NCBI GenBank assembly: GCA_041861885.1
Contig: JBGVUE010000001.1
Coordinates: 2,654,001 to 2,718,000 of the forward strand
DNA from: Haloimpatiens sp. FM7315
Lineage (GTDB): Bacteria; Bacillota; Clostridia; Clostridiales; Clostridiaceae
Direction: 5' to 3'
DNA length: 64,000 bases
Position 1 is the first letter of the stretch; every line of letters starts with the position of its first letter. This document shows positions 15,994-25,104 of this stretch, one piece after another. The notes below the pieces were generated by a model that worked only from the letters and a program-made list of their open reading frames with translations, had not been told where the DNA came from and ran no database searches. A program made the translations under genes and the position numbers.

Positions 15994-15996
15994 TTT

Positions 15997-16864
15997 TTAC
16001 ACCCCCAAGTAATTATTATTGTAGTAAATGCTAACTTCTAAGTTATCTAAGTTTTCATCTGCGTTATAACGAAAAAGGTTATCTCCAACATCTAGCTGCA
16101 AGAACGTATCTCCGCCACCAATAATATCTAAATAGTTTAATATATCTATTTCAATGCCATTATTAATGCTTAATATTTTTTCTTTCCAAAATTAGTGTTA
16201 ATTATTATTTTTTCACCTGCAACCATGGGCTTATTTATTTTTATAAATTCCCTTGTACTTACATTAAATAAACTTGGATTGCTTAAAGTACCCCTAGCAA
16301 AAATTCTATTATCATCCCAGTTTTTGCTTGTCCTTTATTTTCTACATTAACAATTAGGCTTGGTTCTCTGTGCCCCATTGTAATACCCTTATTAGCTGGA
16401 ATTACTAAAGAAAAATGGAAATCTCCCTTCCACAGAGCTATTTGTTTTTTATTAAGTTCCACATCTGTCCAATAAGGATTAGGGCATATCAAATCTACTG
16501 TAAAAGACAAATCATCATAAACATTAACTATGGGAGCATTAAAATCTTCTACTTCATACTCAATAGCTCTTTCTAATCCTGCATAATTTACAATTAATAC
16601 ACCAACATTTTTGGGATTAAAAAAAGAGATTAACTTTTCACGTTCAATCTCCTTATTTTCTCCTTTATAATCCACGGTTATAGATATAGGCCTATTTCGT
16701 ATTCTCTTACTCACCAAAATCGAACCATCAGCTTGTGCATTACTAACTATGTTAAGTTCAAGTTCAGATTTTTCTATACCACCTATATTCACAAGTTTAT
16801 AAGAGGTATCTTTAGCAATTTCTAAAGTTTTATTATTACTTTTAAGTATCAATTTAATATCCAA
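15997..16864 (-). CDS. distal tail protein (Dit-like), frame broken twice
   Basis: About 289 residues when two homopolymer runs are each extended by one base (A5 at 16299-16303 and T6 at 16176-16181). The N-terminal domain (LVNIGGIEKSELELNIVSN, GSILVSKRIRNRPISI, FFNPKNVGVLIVNYAG, ICPNPYWTD) is that of siphoviral tail component/Dit proteins. The restored C-terminal domain continues RGTLSNPSLFNVSTREFIKI to DNLEVSIYYNNNYLGV. Dit forms the hub to which Tal and fibres attach. Overlaps the tape-measure gene end by 11 bp. Confidence 0.8.
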
Positions 16865-19334
16865 GTGCTAAATCCCTCCCAACTCTTTTAAGTGCTCTAG
16901 CATTTTCGCTTGGAGTTCTTTCAGGATTAACTATTGTAACATTTTGTGTTACTCCATTATCATTGTTATTCGTTACTGTATTTGTCATAGCTCCATTAAA
17001 TTTAGAAGCCATTGTTCTTGAAGTTTTACTAGTTTCATAGTCCACAGTAGCTCTCATTTTTGCCGTTAGGGTGGATAATTTTTTATTCATACTATTTTGT
17101 ATATTTTTAGTCTCTTCTGAAAAACCTACTCCAACACCTTGCGCCATATATTTCCCTACTTGATCTCGGAAAACTCTTGAAGGTGAGTGTATTCCTAATG
17201 CATCTTTAGCACCATTTACTATGCTACCAAAGAAATCAGAAACCTTACTTTTTAACCAAGAGGCCATACCTACAATACCTTCCCAAACACCTTTTACAAC
17301 GTTTTTGCCTACGTCCATCATTTTATTAGGAAGGTTCTTAACAGCGTTTATTATGTTAGTAACCATATTGGAACCAGCTTCAGCAGCCTTAGAACCTAAA
17401 TTACGACCAAAATCTATAATTTTCGAAATAGTGTTATATAACCATTGCCATATTCTACTTGGTAATGTAGTAAACCATTGTATAACTGCATTTATGGCTT
17501 TAGCAGCTGCATTTACCATATTGCTATACGTTTGTTGTCCCCACGCTACTATTTTAGATATTGTGTTTACTAGCCAAGTCCATATCTTACCTGGTAATTC
17601 AGAAAAGAATTTAACTATAGCAGCTATCCATTTAGGTACATTAGTAACTAAATAATTCCAAGTATCTATACCCCACTTGACTATAGTTCCTAAAGCATAT
17701 CCTAAAGCATATCCAATTTTACCTGGAAGTTCATTAAACCAATTAAACATCTGCTCTATCCATGTTGGAATAGTCTCCGTAAAGAAATTAGTTATAGCTT
17801 GCCACCCATCTAAAAATGCCTGCTTAATATTTGTCCATAAATTTACAAACCAATCAGGTATACCAACAAAAAAATCTATAACCACTTGAAATGCATTTGG
17901 TATATCTACAGTAAAAAAATTCACCAACCAACCCCACACAGCTTTGCCTACTCCTAAAATAGTGTCCCATGCGCCTATTACCGCACTTCTAAAACCTTCG
18001 TTTGTGTTCCAAAGATAAACTATTCCACCAACTAAAGCACTTATAGCAACTGCTACCCACGTAAATGGATTTGAAAGTAATGCAGTGTTGAGTCCAAGTT
18101 GTGCCAATGTAGCTAATAATGTTCCTGCTCTATATGCTGATATTAATTTAGTTACTACTCCTATTATTTGAGAAGCTTTCATAATTAAATTAAAAGTTCC
18201 AATTGCAACGCCAACACCTAACACAGCACTTATAACTTCTTGAAAATTATTTTTTATAAAATTAAATAATCCTTTTATAGTATCCAAAACACCTATTATT
18301 ATGTCTACATATTTTTCATTGCCAATATCGTCTGTAGGGAACATAGTATAAAACATATCTCTAGCCTTTTCAACATCACCCTGAATAAAAGCAACAAGAC
18401 CTTTTATTGCAAAATTTATACCGTCTATAATAGTTGTAACATTTAAAAGAATATCTTCTGGTACAATTCCCTTAAATGCTTCACGCATTGAATATCCTAT
18501 GCTTTTACCTTCATCCATTTTTTTAAACATCATGTCTACTGCAGCGCTAGCATTATCAAGAACCGGAATAAAATCTTCTAATCCTTTTTTTACAAGTTTA
18601 AAAATAGGAGTTGCTAATTTACCAGCTAAGGCTCCTAAGTTGTCTTTTAGCGTTGATAACAAACCCGTCATGGTATTACTTTGCTTATCCATTGCGCCGC
18701 AGAACATACCACCTTCACTAGTAGCTGTTTTCATTGCATCAGCAACCATTTCATAAGAAATTTGCCCTTTAGACATTTCGTCTTTAAGTTGGGACATTGA
18801 TTTTCCAGTTTTCTCGCTAATAATTTGAAGTGGATTAAATCCGTTATTAATCATTTGCATTAAATCTTGTCCCATTAATTTGCCCTGAGATTTAACCTGC
18901 CCAAAAACTAAAGCTAATCCATTAAATTTCTCTTTATTACCTAAAGATATATCTCCTAACATTTTTAAATCTGGCGTAACTTCTTTAATATCAACCCCAA
19001 ACGCTTGTAAAGTCGTTGAAGCTTGAGCTAAATCGGACATTTCGAACGGGGTTTTTGCGGCAAATGTTTTTAATTCATTCATATGTTTACTTGCTTTATC
19101 TGCACTCCCAAGCATTGTTGTAAATCCAGCCATATATTGTTCCATATCACTATTATATTTAAACCCAATAGCACCTAATCCACCCAACGCTACACCTGTA
19201 GCCGCAACTGCACCTGTAAAAGCCTTAACTCCTGTCTTAGCAATGCCACCAAGCTTACTGCTTAGCTTACTTACTCCTTTTTCGGCACCGGAACTATTTA
19301 TTTCAGTATCGATTATAATCCTACCATCAGCCAT
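16854..19334 (-). CDS. tape measure protein
   Basis: An 826-residue protein that sets tail length and is delivered with DNA. The N-terminal region (MAGFTTMLGSADKASKHMNE, TPFEMSDLAQASTTLQAFGV) is the TMP domain. Several hydrophobic stretches occupy about residues 365-450. Trp-rich repeats (FNWFNELPGKIG, VKFFSELPGKIW, IQWFTTLPSRIW) follow, then GIHSPSRVF near the C terminus, typical of TMPs. It follows the tail-assembly genes and the lipoprotein moron. Confidence 0.93.
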   Translation of the reverse strand: MADGRIIIDTEINSSGAEKGVSKLSSKLGGIAKTGVKAFTGAVAATGVALGGLGAIGFKYNSDMEQYMAGFTTMLGSADKASKHMNELKTFAAKTPFEMSDLAQASTTLQAFGVDIKEVTPDLKMLGDISLGNKEKFNGLALVFGQVKSQGKLMGQDLMQMINNGFNPLQIISEKTGKSMSQLKDEMSKGQISYEMVADAMKTATSEGGMFCGAMDKQSNTMTGLLSTLKDNLGALAGKLATPIFKLVKKGLEDFIPVLDNASAAVDMMFKKMDEGKSIGYSMREAFKGIVPEDILLNVTTIIDGINFAIKGLVAFIQGDVEKARDMFYTMFPTDDIGNEKYVDIIIGVLDTIKGLFNFIKNNFQEVISAVLGVGVAIGTFNLIMKASQIIGVVTKLISAYRAGTLLATLAQLGLNTALLSNPFTWVAVAISALVGGIVYLWNTNEGFRSAVIGAWDTILGVGKAVWGWLVNFFTVDIPNAFQVVIDFFVGIPDWFVNLWTNIKQAFLDGWQAITNFFTETIPTWIEQMFNWFNELPGKIGYALGYALGTIVKWGIDTWNYLVTNVPKWIAAIVKFFSELPGKIWTWLVNTISKIVAWGQQTYSNMVNAAAKAINAVIQWFTTLPSRIWQWLYNTISKIIDFGRNLGSKAAEAGSNMVTNIINAVKNLPNKMMDVGKNVVKGVWEGIVGMASWLKSKVSDFFGSIVNGAKDALGIHSPSRVFRDQVGKYMAQGVGVGFSEETKNIQNSMNKKLSTLTAKMRATVDYETSKTSRTMASKFNGAMTNTVTNNNDNGVTQNVTIVNPERTPSENARALKRVGRDLALGY

Positions 19335-19383
19335 ATATTTCTCACCTGCCTTTCATATAAAATAAAAAAGACAGGCTCACTCA

Positions 19384-19536
19384 CTACTCTATGGTGTGGT
19401 TTGGCTCTGTTCTTTGTTTAATTTCTAATTCAATTATTTTCTTACATCTAGTACATTTTACTTCCCCTTTTACATAATCAGCCTTCAACAATAACTGATT
19501 GCAATTAGGACATCTTATTTCTTCAATATTAATCAC
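19384..19536 (-). CDS. Com-like zinc-ribbon protein
   Basis: A protein of about 50 residues with two CxxC knuckles (RCPNCNQLLLKADYVKGEVK then CTRCKK), the pattern of the phage Mu Com translational regulator family. The start is uncertain: GTG at 19536 is used, although GAGGTGATT there looks like a ribosome site for a rarer start a few codons later. It lies between the lipoprotein and the tape measure gene. A regulatory role is inferred. Confidence 0.6.
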   Translation of the reverse strand: MINIEEIRCPNCNQLLLKADYVKGEVKCTRCKKIIELEIKQRTEPNHTIE

Positions 19537-19550
19537 CTCATTTTAAACAT

Positions 19551-19577
19551 AAAAAAGCACCTACTACTGTAAGTGCT
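19551..19577 (-). terminator. terminator of the lipoprotein unit
   Basis: On the minus strand AGCACTTAC and GTAGGTGCT pair (one wobble) around a 4-nt loop and are followed by six T. Confidence 0.75.
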
Positions 19578-19590
19578 ACTTTAATATAAA

Positions 19591-20084
19591 TTATTTTATA
19601 TTAAAGTCTATATTTTCTATAATTTCACCTTTACTATTATCCATTATATTAAAAGTACCTTTAAAATCTTTAACTTCTGTTATTTCTTTTTTCATAACAG
19701 ATAAATCATTTTCACTTTTCATTCCAGCTGATATTGTTTCTCCAAACAAAGCATCCACCATGCTACCATTATTGCTACATTTATCAACACCAACTAATAT
19801 ATCTTTTTTAGTTTTATTTTCGATATATAACGTTATGTAAATTCCACCTAACGCACTTTTACCTTTACCTTTACATATTATTTTAACATTTTTAGTGTCT
19901 GCCAAAACTATACTACATACATTTTTTTCTGTTCTTCTTTTATATCGTTTAATTTTTCATTTGCTTCTTTAGAATCTTTTGAGTTAACCACATCTTTTAA
20001 AGTAGTTTCTTTTTTCTCTTGTCCACAAGCTACTAAAGAAAAGGATAAAATAGTAATTAATATTAAGCTTAATATTTTTTTCAT
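19591..20084 (-). CDS. lipoprotein moron (frame broken at T7 run)
   Basis: About 164 residues if the T run 19922-19928 is one base longer. The signal peptide MKKILSLILITILSFSLVAC ends in a lipobox (LVAC-G), so the protein is anchored outside the membrane. After a charged linker comes a compact domain (VKIICKGKGKSALGGIYITL, IENKTKKDILVGVD, NNGSMVDALFGETISAGMKS) of the DUF4352-like extracellular type. It has its own promoter (20115-20143) and terminator inside the tail operon, the mark of a gene expressed in the lysogen. A role in blocking superinfection is a guess based on this layout. Confidence 0.7.
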
Positions 20085-20114
20085 GTTATAACCTCCAATG
20101 TAATTTATAACATG

Positions 20115-20143
20115 ATTATACATACATTAGAAGTAAGTTACAA
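20115..20143 (-). promoter_or_regulatory. moron promoter within the tail operon
   Basis: On the minus strand TTGTAA (20138-20143) and TATAAT (20115-20120) are 17 bp apart, 31 bp upstream of the lipoprotein start and overlapping the stop of the gene before it. Confidence 0.65.
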
Positions 20144-20737
20144 TACTTTTCTTATATCCCCACCATTTAACAATATATTATTAATCTCTTCTAGTTTTTC
20201 TTTTTCATCCTTATTTATATTAGAAGGTATTTTATAAAGTTCTTTCATTTTCTTATAATGTACCTTTTCCTCTTTATCTTTTATTTTAGATAAATCCATA
20301 GCTCTATAACCCATTATTTTAACTATCTCATTATCTTCCTTTAAAGCGTTAAACATGGCCTTAAATTTCCACCAATGTAAATACTCTATATCCTGTAAAT
20401 CAACTCCATATTGGTCTAAAAAAGCAGAATAAATATAATCATCATCATATTCAAATGAATATATTTGAGTGCTTTTGCCTTTTCCAGTGCCTTTAGATTC
20501 TCTTATATCTTTGCCACATCTATAAAACCATAGCATTTGTTCTACAGCTTCATTTATATTAAGTGGTATCTCCGGGTAATAAAGTTCTAGAGCCATATAA
20601 ATCTTATCTTCTTCATTCACATTATTATCTTGCATTAAAAGCTCAAATAAAACAGAGGTTCTAAAGTCTGTATTAATCTCAAACTCTTTCCCCTCTATTT
20701 CAACATTAGTAGGCACTAAATCAATTAATAAGTTCAT
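20138..20737 (-). CDS. Gp15-family tail assembly protein
   Basis: A 199-residue protein of the bacteriophage Gp15 family: LVPTNVEIEGKEFEINTDFR at the N terminus, EQMLWFYRCGKDI, then ALKEDNEIVKIMGYRAMDLS. In the usual order it follows the small tail assembly chaperone and precedes the tape measure, as here. Its ATG overlaps the preceding stop codon (TAATG). Confidence 0.85.
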   Translation of the reverse strand: MNLLIDLVPTNVEIEGKEFEINTDFRTSVLFELLMQDNNVNEEDKIYMALELYYPEIPLNINEAVEQMLWFYRCGKDIRESKGTGKGKSTQIYSFEYDDDYIYSAFLDQYGVDLQDIEYLHWWKFKAMFNALKEDNEIVKIMGYRAMDLSKIKDKEEKVHYKKMKELYKIPSNINKDEKEKLEEINNILLNGGDIRKVL

Positions 20738-21081
20738 TATTTTTTCTTTCTTCTAGTAGCTCTATTAGGAGAATATTTTTGGGTTAATTTAATTATTTCT
20801 TCATTTGGTTTTTTACTGTAGTCAACAAGTTCGGCAAAAGCCTTTAAACAGGTTAATAAATTAACTTTATTTCCAAAAACTTTCTTGTCAGTACCTTCAC
20901 CAAATAAATCATTAAATATACTAAATACTGCATTACATTGTGTTTTTATACTTTCTGTTGCACTCATTCCTTGAACTTTCGAACTTATATCTTCGATTTT
21001 TTTTAATCCTTTTTCAAATCTTTCAGCAACTTCTAAATCCAATAAATCTAAATCCTCTAATTCCACTCCATTAATTTTCAT
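20737..21081 (-). CDS. tail assembly chaperone (small)
   Basis: A 114-residue acidic protein beginning MKINGVELEDLDLLDLEVAE, a DUF6673-like family common before Gp15 in clostridial siphoviruses. It would bind the tape measure protein during tail assembly. It has a strongly basic C terminus (NRATRRKKK). The function is assigned by position between major tail protein and Gp15. Confidence 0.7.
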   Translation of the reverse strand: MKINGVELEDLDLLDLEVAERFEKGLKKIEDISSKVQGMSATESIKTQCNAVFSIFNDLFGEGTDKKVFGNKVNLLTCLKAFAELVDYSKKPNEEIIKLTQKYSPNRATRRKKK

Positions 21082-21095
21082 ACATCACATCTCCT

Positions 21096-21581
21096 CTAAA
21101 CTGTTTTAGCTGTAAAACCTTCAGTAAATTCTTTTGACTTAGTATCAAATGTCCCTTCTACTGGATCACTTATTCCTAAGAAACTTCCGCTAATGCCTAA
21201 GTCTCCGTCATTATCCTCAAAACTGTCTATAGATATAGCAACTTTAATTTGTCTTGCTCTAAAACTGCCCTCGGTTGCTGCAGGTTTGTCCAAATCCACA
21301 ATAAGATAATCTGCTTCTGTATCTGGACCTGTCTTTTGTAATTCTCCGATTTCTCTTATATATTCAATTGCCTTTTCACTATTAATCTGATCTGCAGTAA
21401 ACTCACTTGCCCACTCATATCCAGTTACAGATTGACTTGCACTAGATTGATTTATATATCTTTTACTAGTAGTTTGTGCAGATGGAGCTTCGTTTAATTC
21501 TGTAAATCCAGCACCAAGTAACTCAAAACCTTCTTTTATTTTTAAATAATTAGCTTGTATTTTTCTCTTTCTAACTGCCAT
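21096..21581 (-). CDS. major tail (tube) protein
   Basis: A 161-residue protein, VRKRKIQANYLKIKEGFELL and later KRYINQSSASQSVTGYEW, resembling the Firmicutes phage tail tube family. It ends VEGTFDTKSKEFTEGFTAKT, a common C-terminal strand of tube proteins. It lies between the tail terminator and chaperone genes, the usual place. Confidence 0.8.
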   Translation of the reverse strand: MAVRKRKIQANYLKIKEGFELLGAGFTELNEAPSAQTTSKRYINQSSASQSVTGYEWASEFTADQINSEKAIEYIREIGELQKTGPDTEADYLIVDLDKPAATEGSFRARQIKVAISIDSFEDNDGDLGISGSFLGISDPVEGTFDTKSKEFTEGFTAKTV

Positions 21582-21586
21582 TTATA

Positions 21587-22018
21587 TCACTTTCCTTTCT
21601 TAAAATATTTTAATTTAAGTTGAATTTGAAACTGTGCAGTATCTTCTGTAACTGCAAAAGCATAGCCAGTACTGGTAACTTTAATTTCTAAAGGTTCTAA
21701 ATCATTATCTAACACTGGCAATACATTATTATTGTTATTTTGTTCAATTTCATTTGCAAGTTTCTCATAAAATCCAGAGTTATCTATATTTTGGAGTATG
21801 TCCGCACCATAAGGCTCCCTACTAGTAAAGATAAAAGCATATTGTCTTATACTATCGCCGTTTACATAGTGTTTTAATATTGGTTCAATTGGAACTTCCT
21901 CTATAGAATAGGTATCTGTATTTGGAGATAAATAATTTACATTCACTCGTATAGCATTATTAAAAGTATCTAAACATTTTATTTTTCTAAAATAATTTCT
22001 TAAAGAATCTATTATCAT
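21587..22018 (-). CDS. tail terminator / minor capsid-3-like protein
   Basis: A 143-residue protein. Its C terminus (TGYAFAVTEDTAQFQIQLKL) and the central FIFTSREPYGADILQNIDNS motif match the minor-capsid-3 type proteins that complete the tail end. Overlaps the preceding gene by 4 bp (ATGA). Confidence 0.7.
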   Translation of the reverse strand: MIIDSLRNYFRKIKCLDTFNNAIRVNVNYLSPNTDTYSIEEVPIEPILKHYVNGDSIRQYAFIFTSREPYGADILQNIDNSGFYEKLANEIEQNNNNNVLPVLDNDLEPLEIKVTSTGYAFAVTEDTAQFQIQLKLKYFKKGK

Positions 22019-22359
22019 TTAGATCTACCTCCTACAAACTCAGCTATAGTTTTTACAATATTGTCTCCTTTATCTATCCACATTCTTTTATCCCACATCT
22101 TACCTCTTAAAGCTCCTCTATTTCCACCTTTATTAGTATAGTATTGCTTTTTAGCATAAGAAGCATTATAAACAATCTTATCCGGTTTAAGCTCAACACT
22201 CATATCTTTAAGCCTACCAGTTTTAAAAGGTACATAATTATTACATTGTTTAGCCACTTCTTTAGTAAACTTAACTTGTGCTTGACCATTATTATTTAAA
22301 TATCGCTTTAGGAGTATTTTTTCTGTTTTATCCATGTTAATTTTAACTGTAGTGGCCAT
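22015..22359 (-). CDS. minor capsid protein (Minor_capsid_2-like)
   Basis: A 114-residue protein with NYVPFKTGRLKDMSVELKPD, YAKKQYYT and RGKMWDKRMW blocks, as in HK97 gp10-like/minor capsid 2 families of Gram-positive phages. Expected in the head-tail joining complex. One-base overlap with the preceding gene. Confidence 0.78.
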   Translation of the reverse strand: MATTVKINMDKTEKILLKRYLNNNGQAQVKFTKEVAKQCNNYVPFKTGRLKDMSVELKPDKIVYNASYAKKQYYTNKGGNRGALRGKMWDKRMWIDKGDNIVKTIAEFVGGRSK

Positions 22360-22769
22360 TATACTCCCTCCACTTCAAAATGACTTGATAACTCATTTAC
22401 AGATTTAATATCTATAACATCATCAAACTCATTTTCTAAATCTGCAATTCTATAAGGCTTTACTCCTGTAATCTCAAAATCAACCTCACCTTTTACAATT
22501 TTATCTCCTGGTGCTAAAGTAAAATAATTAACTCTTTCTGCAGCTGATAACTTATTAAATCTCTTATGACTAATATAATTATCTAACTTATCTATAAAAA
22601 TAAGGGTACTATCTGCTAATAGTAACCCTTTATCTGTTATGGTACCATTCCTTTTACTTTGCCAATTCACACCTTCAATAACTGTTCTTTGATATTTATC
22701 TGTATCTGTACCAAAATCATAATACTTATTATAAATAGTTATATCTGCATTTTTGAGTAAAACTCCCAT
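22359..22769 (-). CDS. head-tail adaptor-like protein (DUF6751-type)
   Basis: A 136-residue protein with DITIYNKYYDFGTDTDKYQR, GVNWQSKRNGTITDKGLLLA and an FTLAPGDKIVKGEVDFEITG block. I associate it with a DUF6751-type family next to connector proteins in clostridial phages. Structural role inferred from position. Confidence 0.7.
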   Translation of the reverse strand: MGVLLKNADITIYNKYYDFGTDTDKYQRTVIEGVNWQSKRNGTITDKGLLLADSTLIFIDKLDNYISHKRFNKLSAAERVNYFTLAPGDKIVKGEVDFEITGVKPYRIADLENEFDDVIDIKSVNELSSHFEVEGV

Positions 22770-22770
22770 A

Positions 22771-23031
22771 CTAACACATCCTTATATAAGGCACTGGAAG
22801 TAAAGCTTTGACATCATCTGTTATAGTCCAAGGATTACTATCAAAACTTATACTTTGATTACCCTCAGACATAGATTTAACTCCTGGAGTTTTTATTTTC
22901 TCTAATTTAGCAGCATTGCTAATTAATTGCTCCACCGCCAAATCATATTTAGTCAAAATATCATCATCTGCTAAGTTTTTATTGAGGTAATTTCTAATAA
23001 CTAAAATAGCTTTTCTTTGTTCTGTAGACAT
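22771..23031 (-). CDS. head-tail connector protein
   Basis: An 86-residue mainly helical protein (KAILVIRNYLNKNLADDDIL, YDLAVEQLISNAAKL) followed by the GVKSMSEGNQSISF strand typical of Gp6/gp15-like connectors. Located just after the capsid genes. Confidence 0.75.
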   Translation of the reverse strand: MSTEQRKAILVIRNYLNKNLADDDILTKYDLAVEQLISNAAKLEKIKTPGVKSMSEGNQSISFDSNPWTITDDVKALLPVPYIRMC

Positions 23032-23041
23032 TAATTATCAC

Positions 23042-23212
23042 CTACTTTTCATCTGTATCATCACTTTCTTGAGCATCAGTAGAATTTTCATCTCCCTTAT
23101 TTTCAGTTTCAACCTTTTCTTTAACCTCTTTAAATCCTTGTGCTTTATATATAACCTCAAAAGCTCTTTTAGTAGCACATATTACTCTTTTTCCCTTACT
23201 GTATTTCTTCAT
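23042..23212 (-). CDS. small acidic phage protein after the capsid gene
   Basis: A 56-residue protein with a basic N terminus (MKKYSKGKRVICATKRAFEV) and a very acidic tail. AGGAGGACAC precedes the ATG. Many phages carry a similar short gene at this position. Function unknown. Confidence 0.65.
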   Translation of the reverse strand: MKKYSKGKRVICATKRAFEVIYKAQGFKEVKEKVETENKGDENSTDAQESDDTDEK

Positions 23213-23247
23213 CCTTGTGTCCTCCTTAAACTCAAATATTAAACTTT

Positions 23248-24147
23248 TTATGCTCCAGCTTTAGGTGTTAACAATGCAAAAGCCTTGTCTTTTATAGGTA
23301 AGAATCCTAATCTCATACTAGCTTTAATTGCTACCATATCATTTTCAGCTAAAGATAATGGTTTTCCATCACCCATAGTAACTGATTGAAGAGTAGCTTC
23401 TTTAAGTATCTCATACTCAATACCTGCTCTCATACCTACTAAAGAATACATCCAGTTACCGGCTATTAATTCAGCTTTTGTTTTGTCAAAGCCACCATTA
23501 CGAACAAACTCTATAGGATTTGAATATAAATCATTTTGGCCAACGCCAGGAACAAATAAAGCGTTCCCATTAGCATCCCTTAATTTTCTTAAAGAATTTT
23601 TAAGTCCATAATGGCCAGCAAATCCATTAACATCTAAACCATCATCTTCAACTAGTGCCATAACATCACTTATATCCAAGTCAAGCTTACCAGCTCCGTT
23701 AGTTTCTAATGCTATTTTATTTCCAGCACCATCAGCAACTCCAAAAATATTCTTAGCAAATGGGGAATTAGTGCCAAATAAACAAGCTGAATCTATTGCT
23801 TTATAAAAAGCTTCAGCTATTGCAGTTTTCATTTCTCCAAATACATTTATAGTTGTATCATTCATCTTTTCCTTTGTTACTGGAATTATGACTGCTAACT
23901 TTTTAGCTTCCATTTCTGGGAAAATCCATTCTGCCTTGGAAGTCTTAATTCTTTCAGTTTCTCCTACCCAGTAAGCTCCTGGACCATCTACCATAATAGA
24001 AAATTTCTTTTTATCACTTGTCATAGGCTCAACCTTTGAAAGTCTTAATATAGAAGAACCTCTCGCAACTTCTTTCATTATTCCATTTGCCTGTTCTACT
24101 GGTACGAAACCAGTTAAATTATCTTTTAAATATACTGTATCTGCCAT
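23248..24147 (-). CDS. major capsid protein
   Basis: A 299-residue HK97-fold capsid protein. LTGFVPVEQANGIMKEVARG, a long KKFSIMVDGPGAYWVGETER loop (E-loop region), and the C-terminal LGFLPIKDKAFALLTPKA strand are visible. It follows the scaffold gene. Length and order fit. Confidence 0.92.
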   Translation of the reverse strand: MADTVYLKDNLTGFVPVEQANGIMKEVARGSSILRLSKVEPMTSDKKKFSIMVDGPGAYWVGETERIKTSKAEWIFPEMEAKKLAVIIPVTKEKMNDTTINVFGEMKTAIAEAFYKAIDSACLFGTNSPFAKNIFGVADGAGNKIALETNGAGKLDLDISDVMALVEDDGLDVNGFAGHYGLKNSLRKLRDANGNALFVPGVGQNDLYSNPIEFVRNGGFDKTKAELIAGNWMYSLVGMRAGIEYEILKEATLQSVTMGDGKPLSLAENDMVAIKASMRLGFLPIKDKAFALLTPKAGA

Positions 24148-24162
24148 TATTTACACTCTCCT

Positions 24163-24774
24163 CTAATCTCTTTTTACTTGATTTTCTTTTATTACAGATA
24201 TAAAATCTAAACCACCCTTAGGATCTTCTTTTCCAGCAGGTGGAGTATAACTATTGTCCTTAAGCCTTTCCTTTACTGTAGTTTCTAATTTATCAGTAAA
24301 TACTTTTTCTAATGTTTCTAAATTTTTATTTGTGGAATCTTCATCTTGTCCAATAAAATAATCTACCAAATCAGTTGGTAAACCTTTTTCGGTAGCTATT
24401 TTAAGAGCTTTATTAGTTAACTGCTCTTTTATTTTTTCTTTCTTCATATTTTCCATTTCTTGTTTTAACTTTTTAAGCTCATTATCTTTAGGATCTTCCT
24501 CTGGGTATAACTCTTTAACCTTATCATCAATAAGACTTTGCAGATTATTAGTTTTCCAGGTTTCTAACGCTTTTTGACTATGTTTATCTTTTTCACTGTC
24601 CATAAAAGCCTTAAAATCTTTATCTGTTGTAGCTTTTGTTTTAAAAGCATCTAGCGTTAAACCATTATTAACTAATGCCTTAACTGGTTCAGCTTTTCCT
24701 AAAATTTCATCAATATTATCATCATCTTCTGCAGATTTTAAAAGTTCTGCTAATTCTTTTTTTAACATTTTCAT
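24163..24774 (-). CDS. scaffold protein (DUF4355-like)
   Basis: A 203-residue, highly charged helical protein (EELYPEEDPKDNELKKLKQE type coiled coil, about residues 95-130) ending in a basic tail. These are the properties of phage head scaffold proteins. Immediately upstream of the capsid gene. Confidence 0.85.
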   Translation of the reverse strand: MKMLKKELAELLKSAEDDDNIDEILGKAEPVKALVNNGLTLDAFKTKATTDKDFKAFMDSEKDKHSQKALETWKTNNLQSLIDDKVKELYPEEDPKDNELKKLKQEMENMKKEKIKEQLTNKALKIATEKGLPTDLVDYFIGQDEDSTNKNLETLEKVFTDKLETTVKERLKDNSYTPPAGKEDPKGGLDFISVIKENQVKRD

Positions 24775-24834
24775 ACCTCCGTTTGTCCCTTTAACCTATA
24801 TAAGACTAAAGACGCAATTAAATTTTTATAAAAT

Positions 24835-24860
24835 AAAAAAGCCTTAGTTCCCTAAGACTT
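24835..24860 (-). terminator. terminator upstream of the scaffold gene
   Basis: AGTCTTAG/CTAAGGCT stem (one wobble), GGAA loop and six T on the minus strand. It implies either anti-termination or a separate promoter for capsid genes. Confidence 0.65.
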
Positions 24861-24876
24861 ACATTCCAGGCATAAT

Positions 24877-24911
24877 AAAAGCACCTACTATTTTTTCTAG
24901 TAAGTGCTTTT
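24877..24911. terminator. bidirectional terminator
   Basis: AAAAGCACCTACTA and TAGTAAGTGCTTTT pair (one wobble) around a 7-nt loop. It ends the gene at 24910-25092. Confidence 0.7.
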
Positions 24912-25092
24912 ATATTACTTCTACAGATTTTATTTCATTTTCATATAATTCATAATTTGTTTGATTAACATTTAATCCAATACTATCAACTTCTGGTTCA
25001 TTATCCAACGCTTGAGTAAAGTCAGTACATTTTCCTTTTAATATTTTTCCATTCAAACAAATTACTTTTATTTTTTTCCTACATAACCCCAC
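24910..25092 (-). CDS. small LSM-like phage protein
   Basis: A 60-residue protein, IKVICLNGKILKGKCTDFTQ with ALDNEPEVDSIGL and an ENEIKSVEVI end. It looks like a small beta barrel of the Sm/LSM type found in many clostridial phages. Function unknown. Has a terminator immediately after. Confidence 0.6.
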   Translation of the reverse strand: MGLCRKKIKVICLNGKILKGKCTDFTQALDNEPEVDSIGLNVNQTNYELYENEIKSVEVI

Positions 25093-25104
25093 AATTTCAT
25101 AAAA

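Noticed and set aside
20737..20738. Programmed frameshift between the two tail assembly genes, as in lambda G/GT
   Set aside because: Each gene has its own start; they overlap by a TAATG and show no slippery heptamer at the junction. Ordinary coupling is enough.
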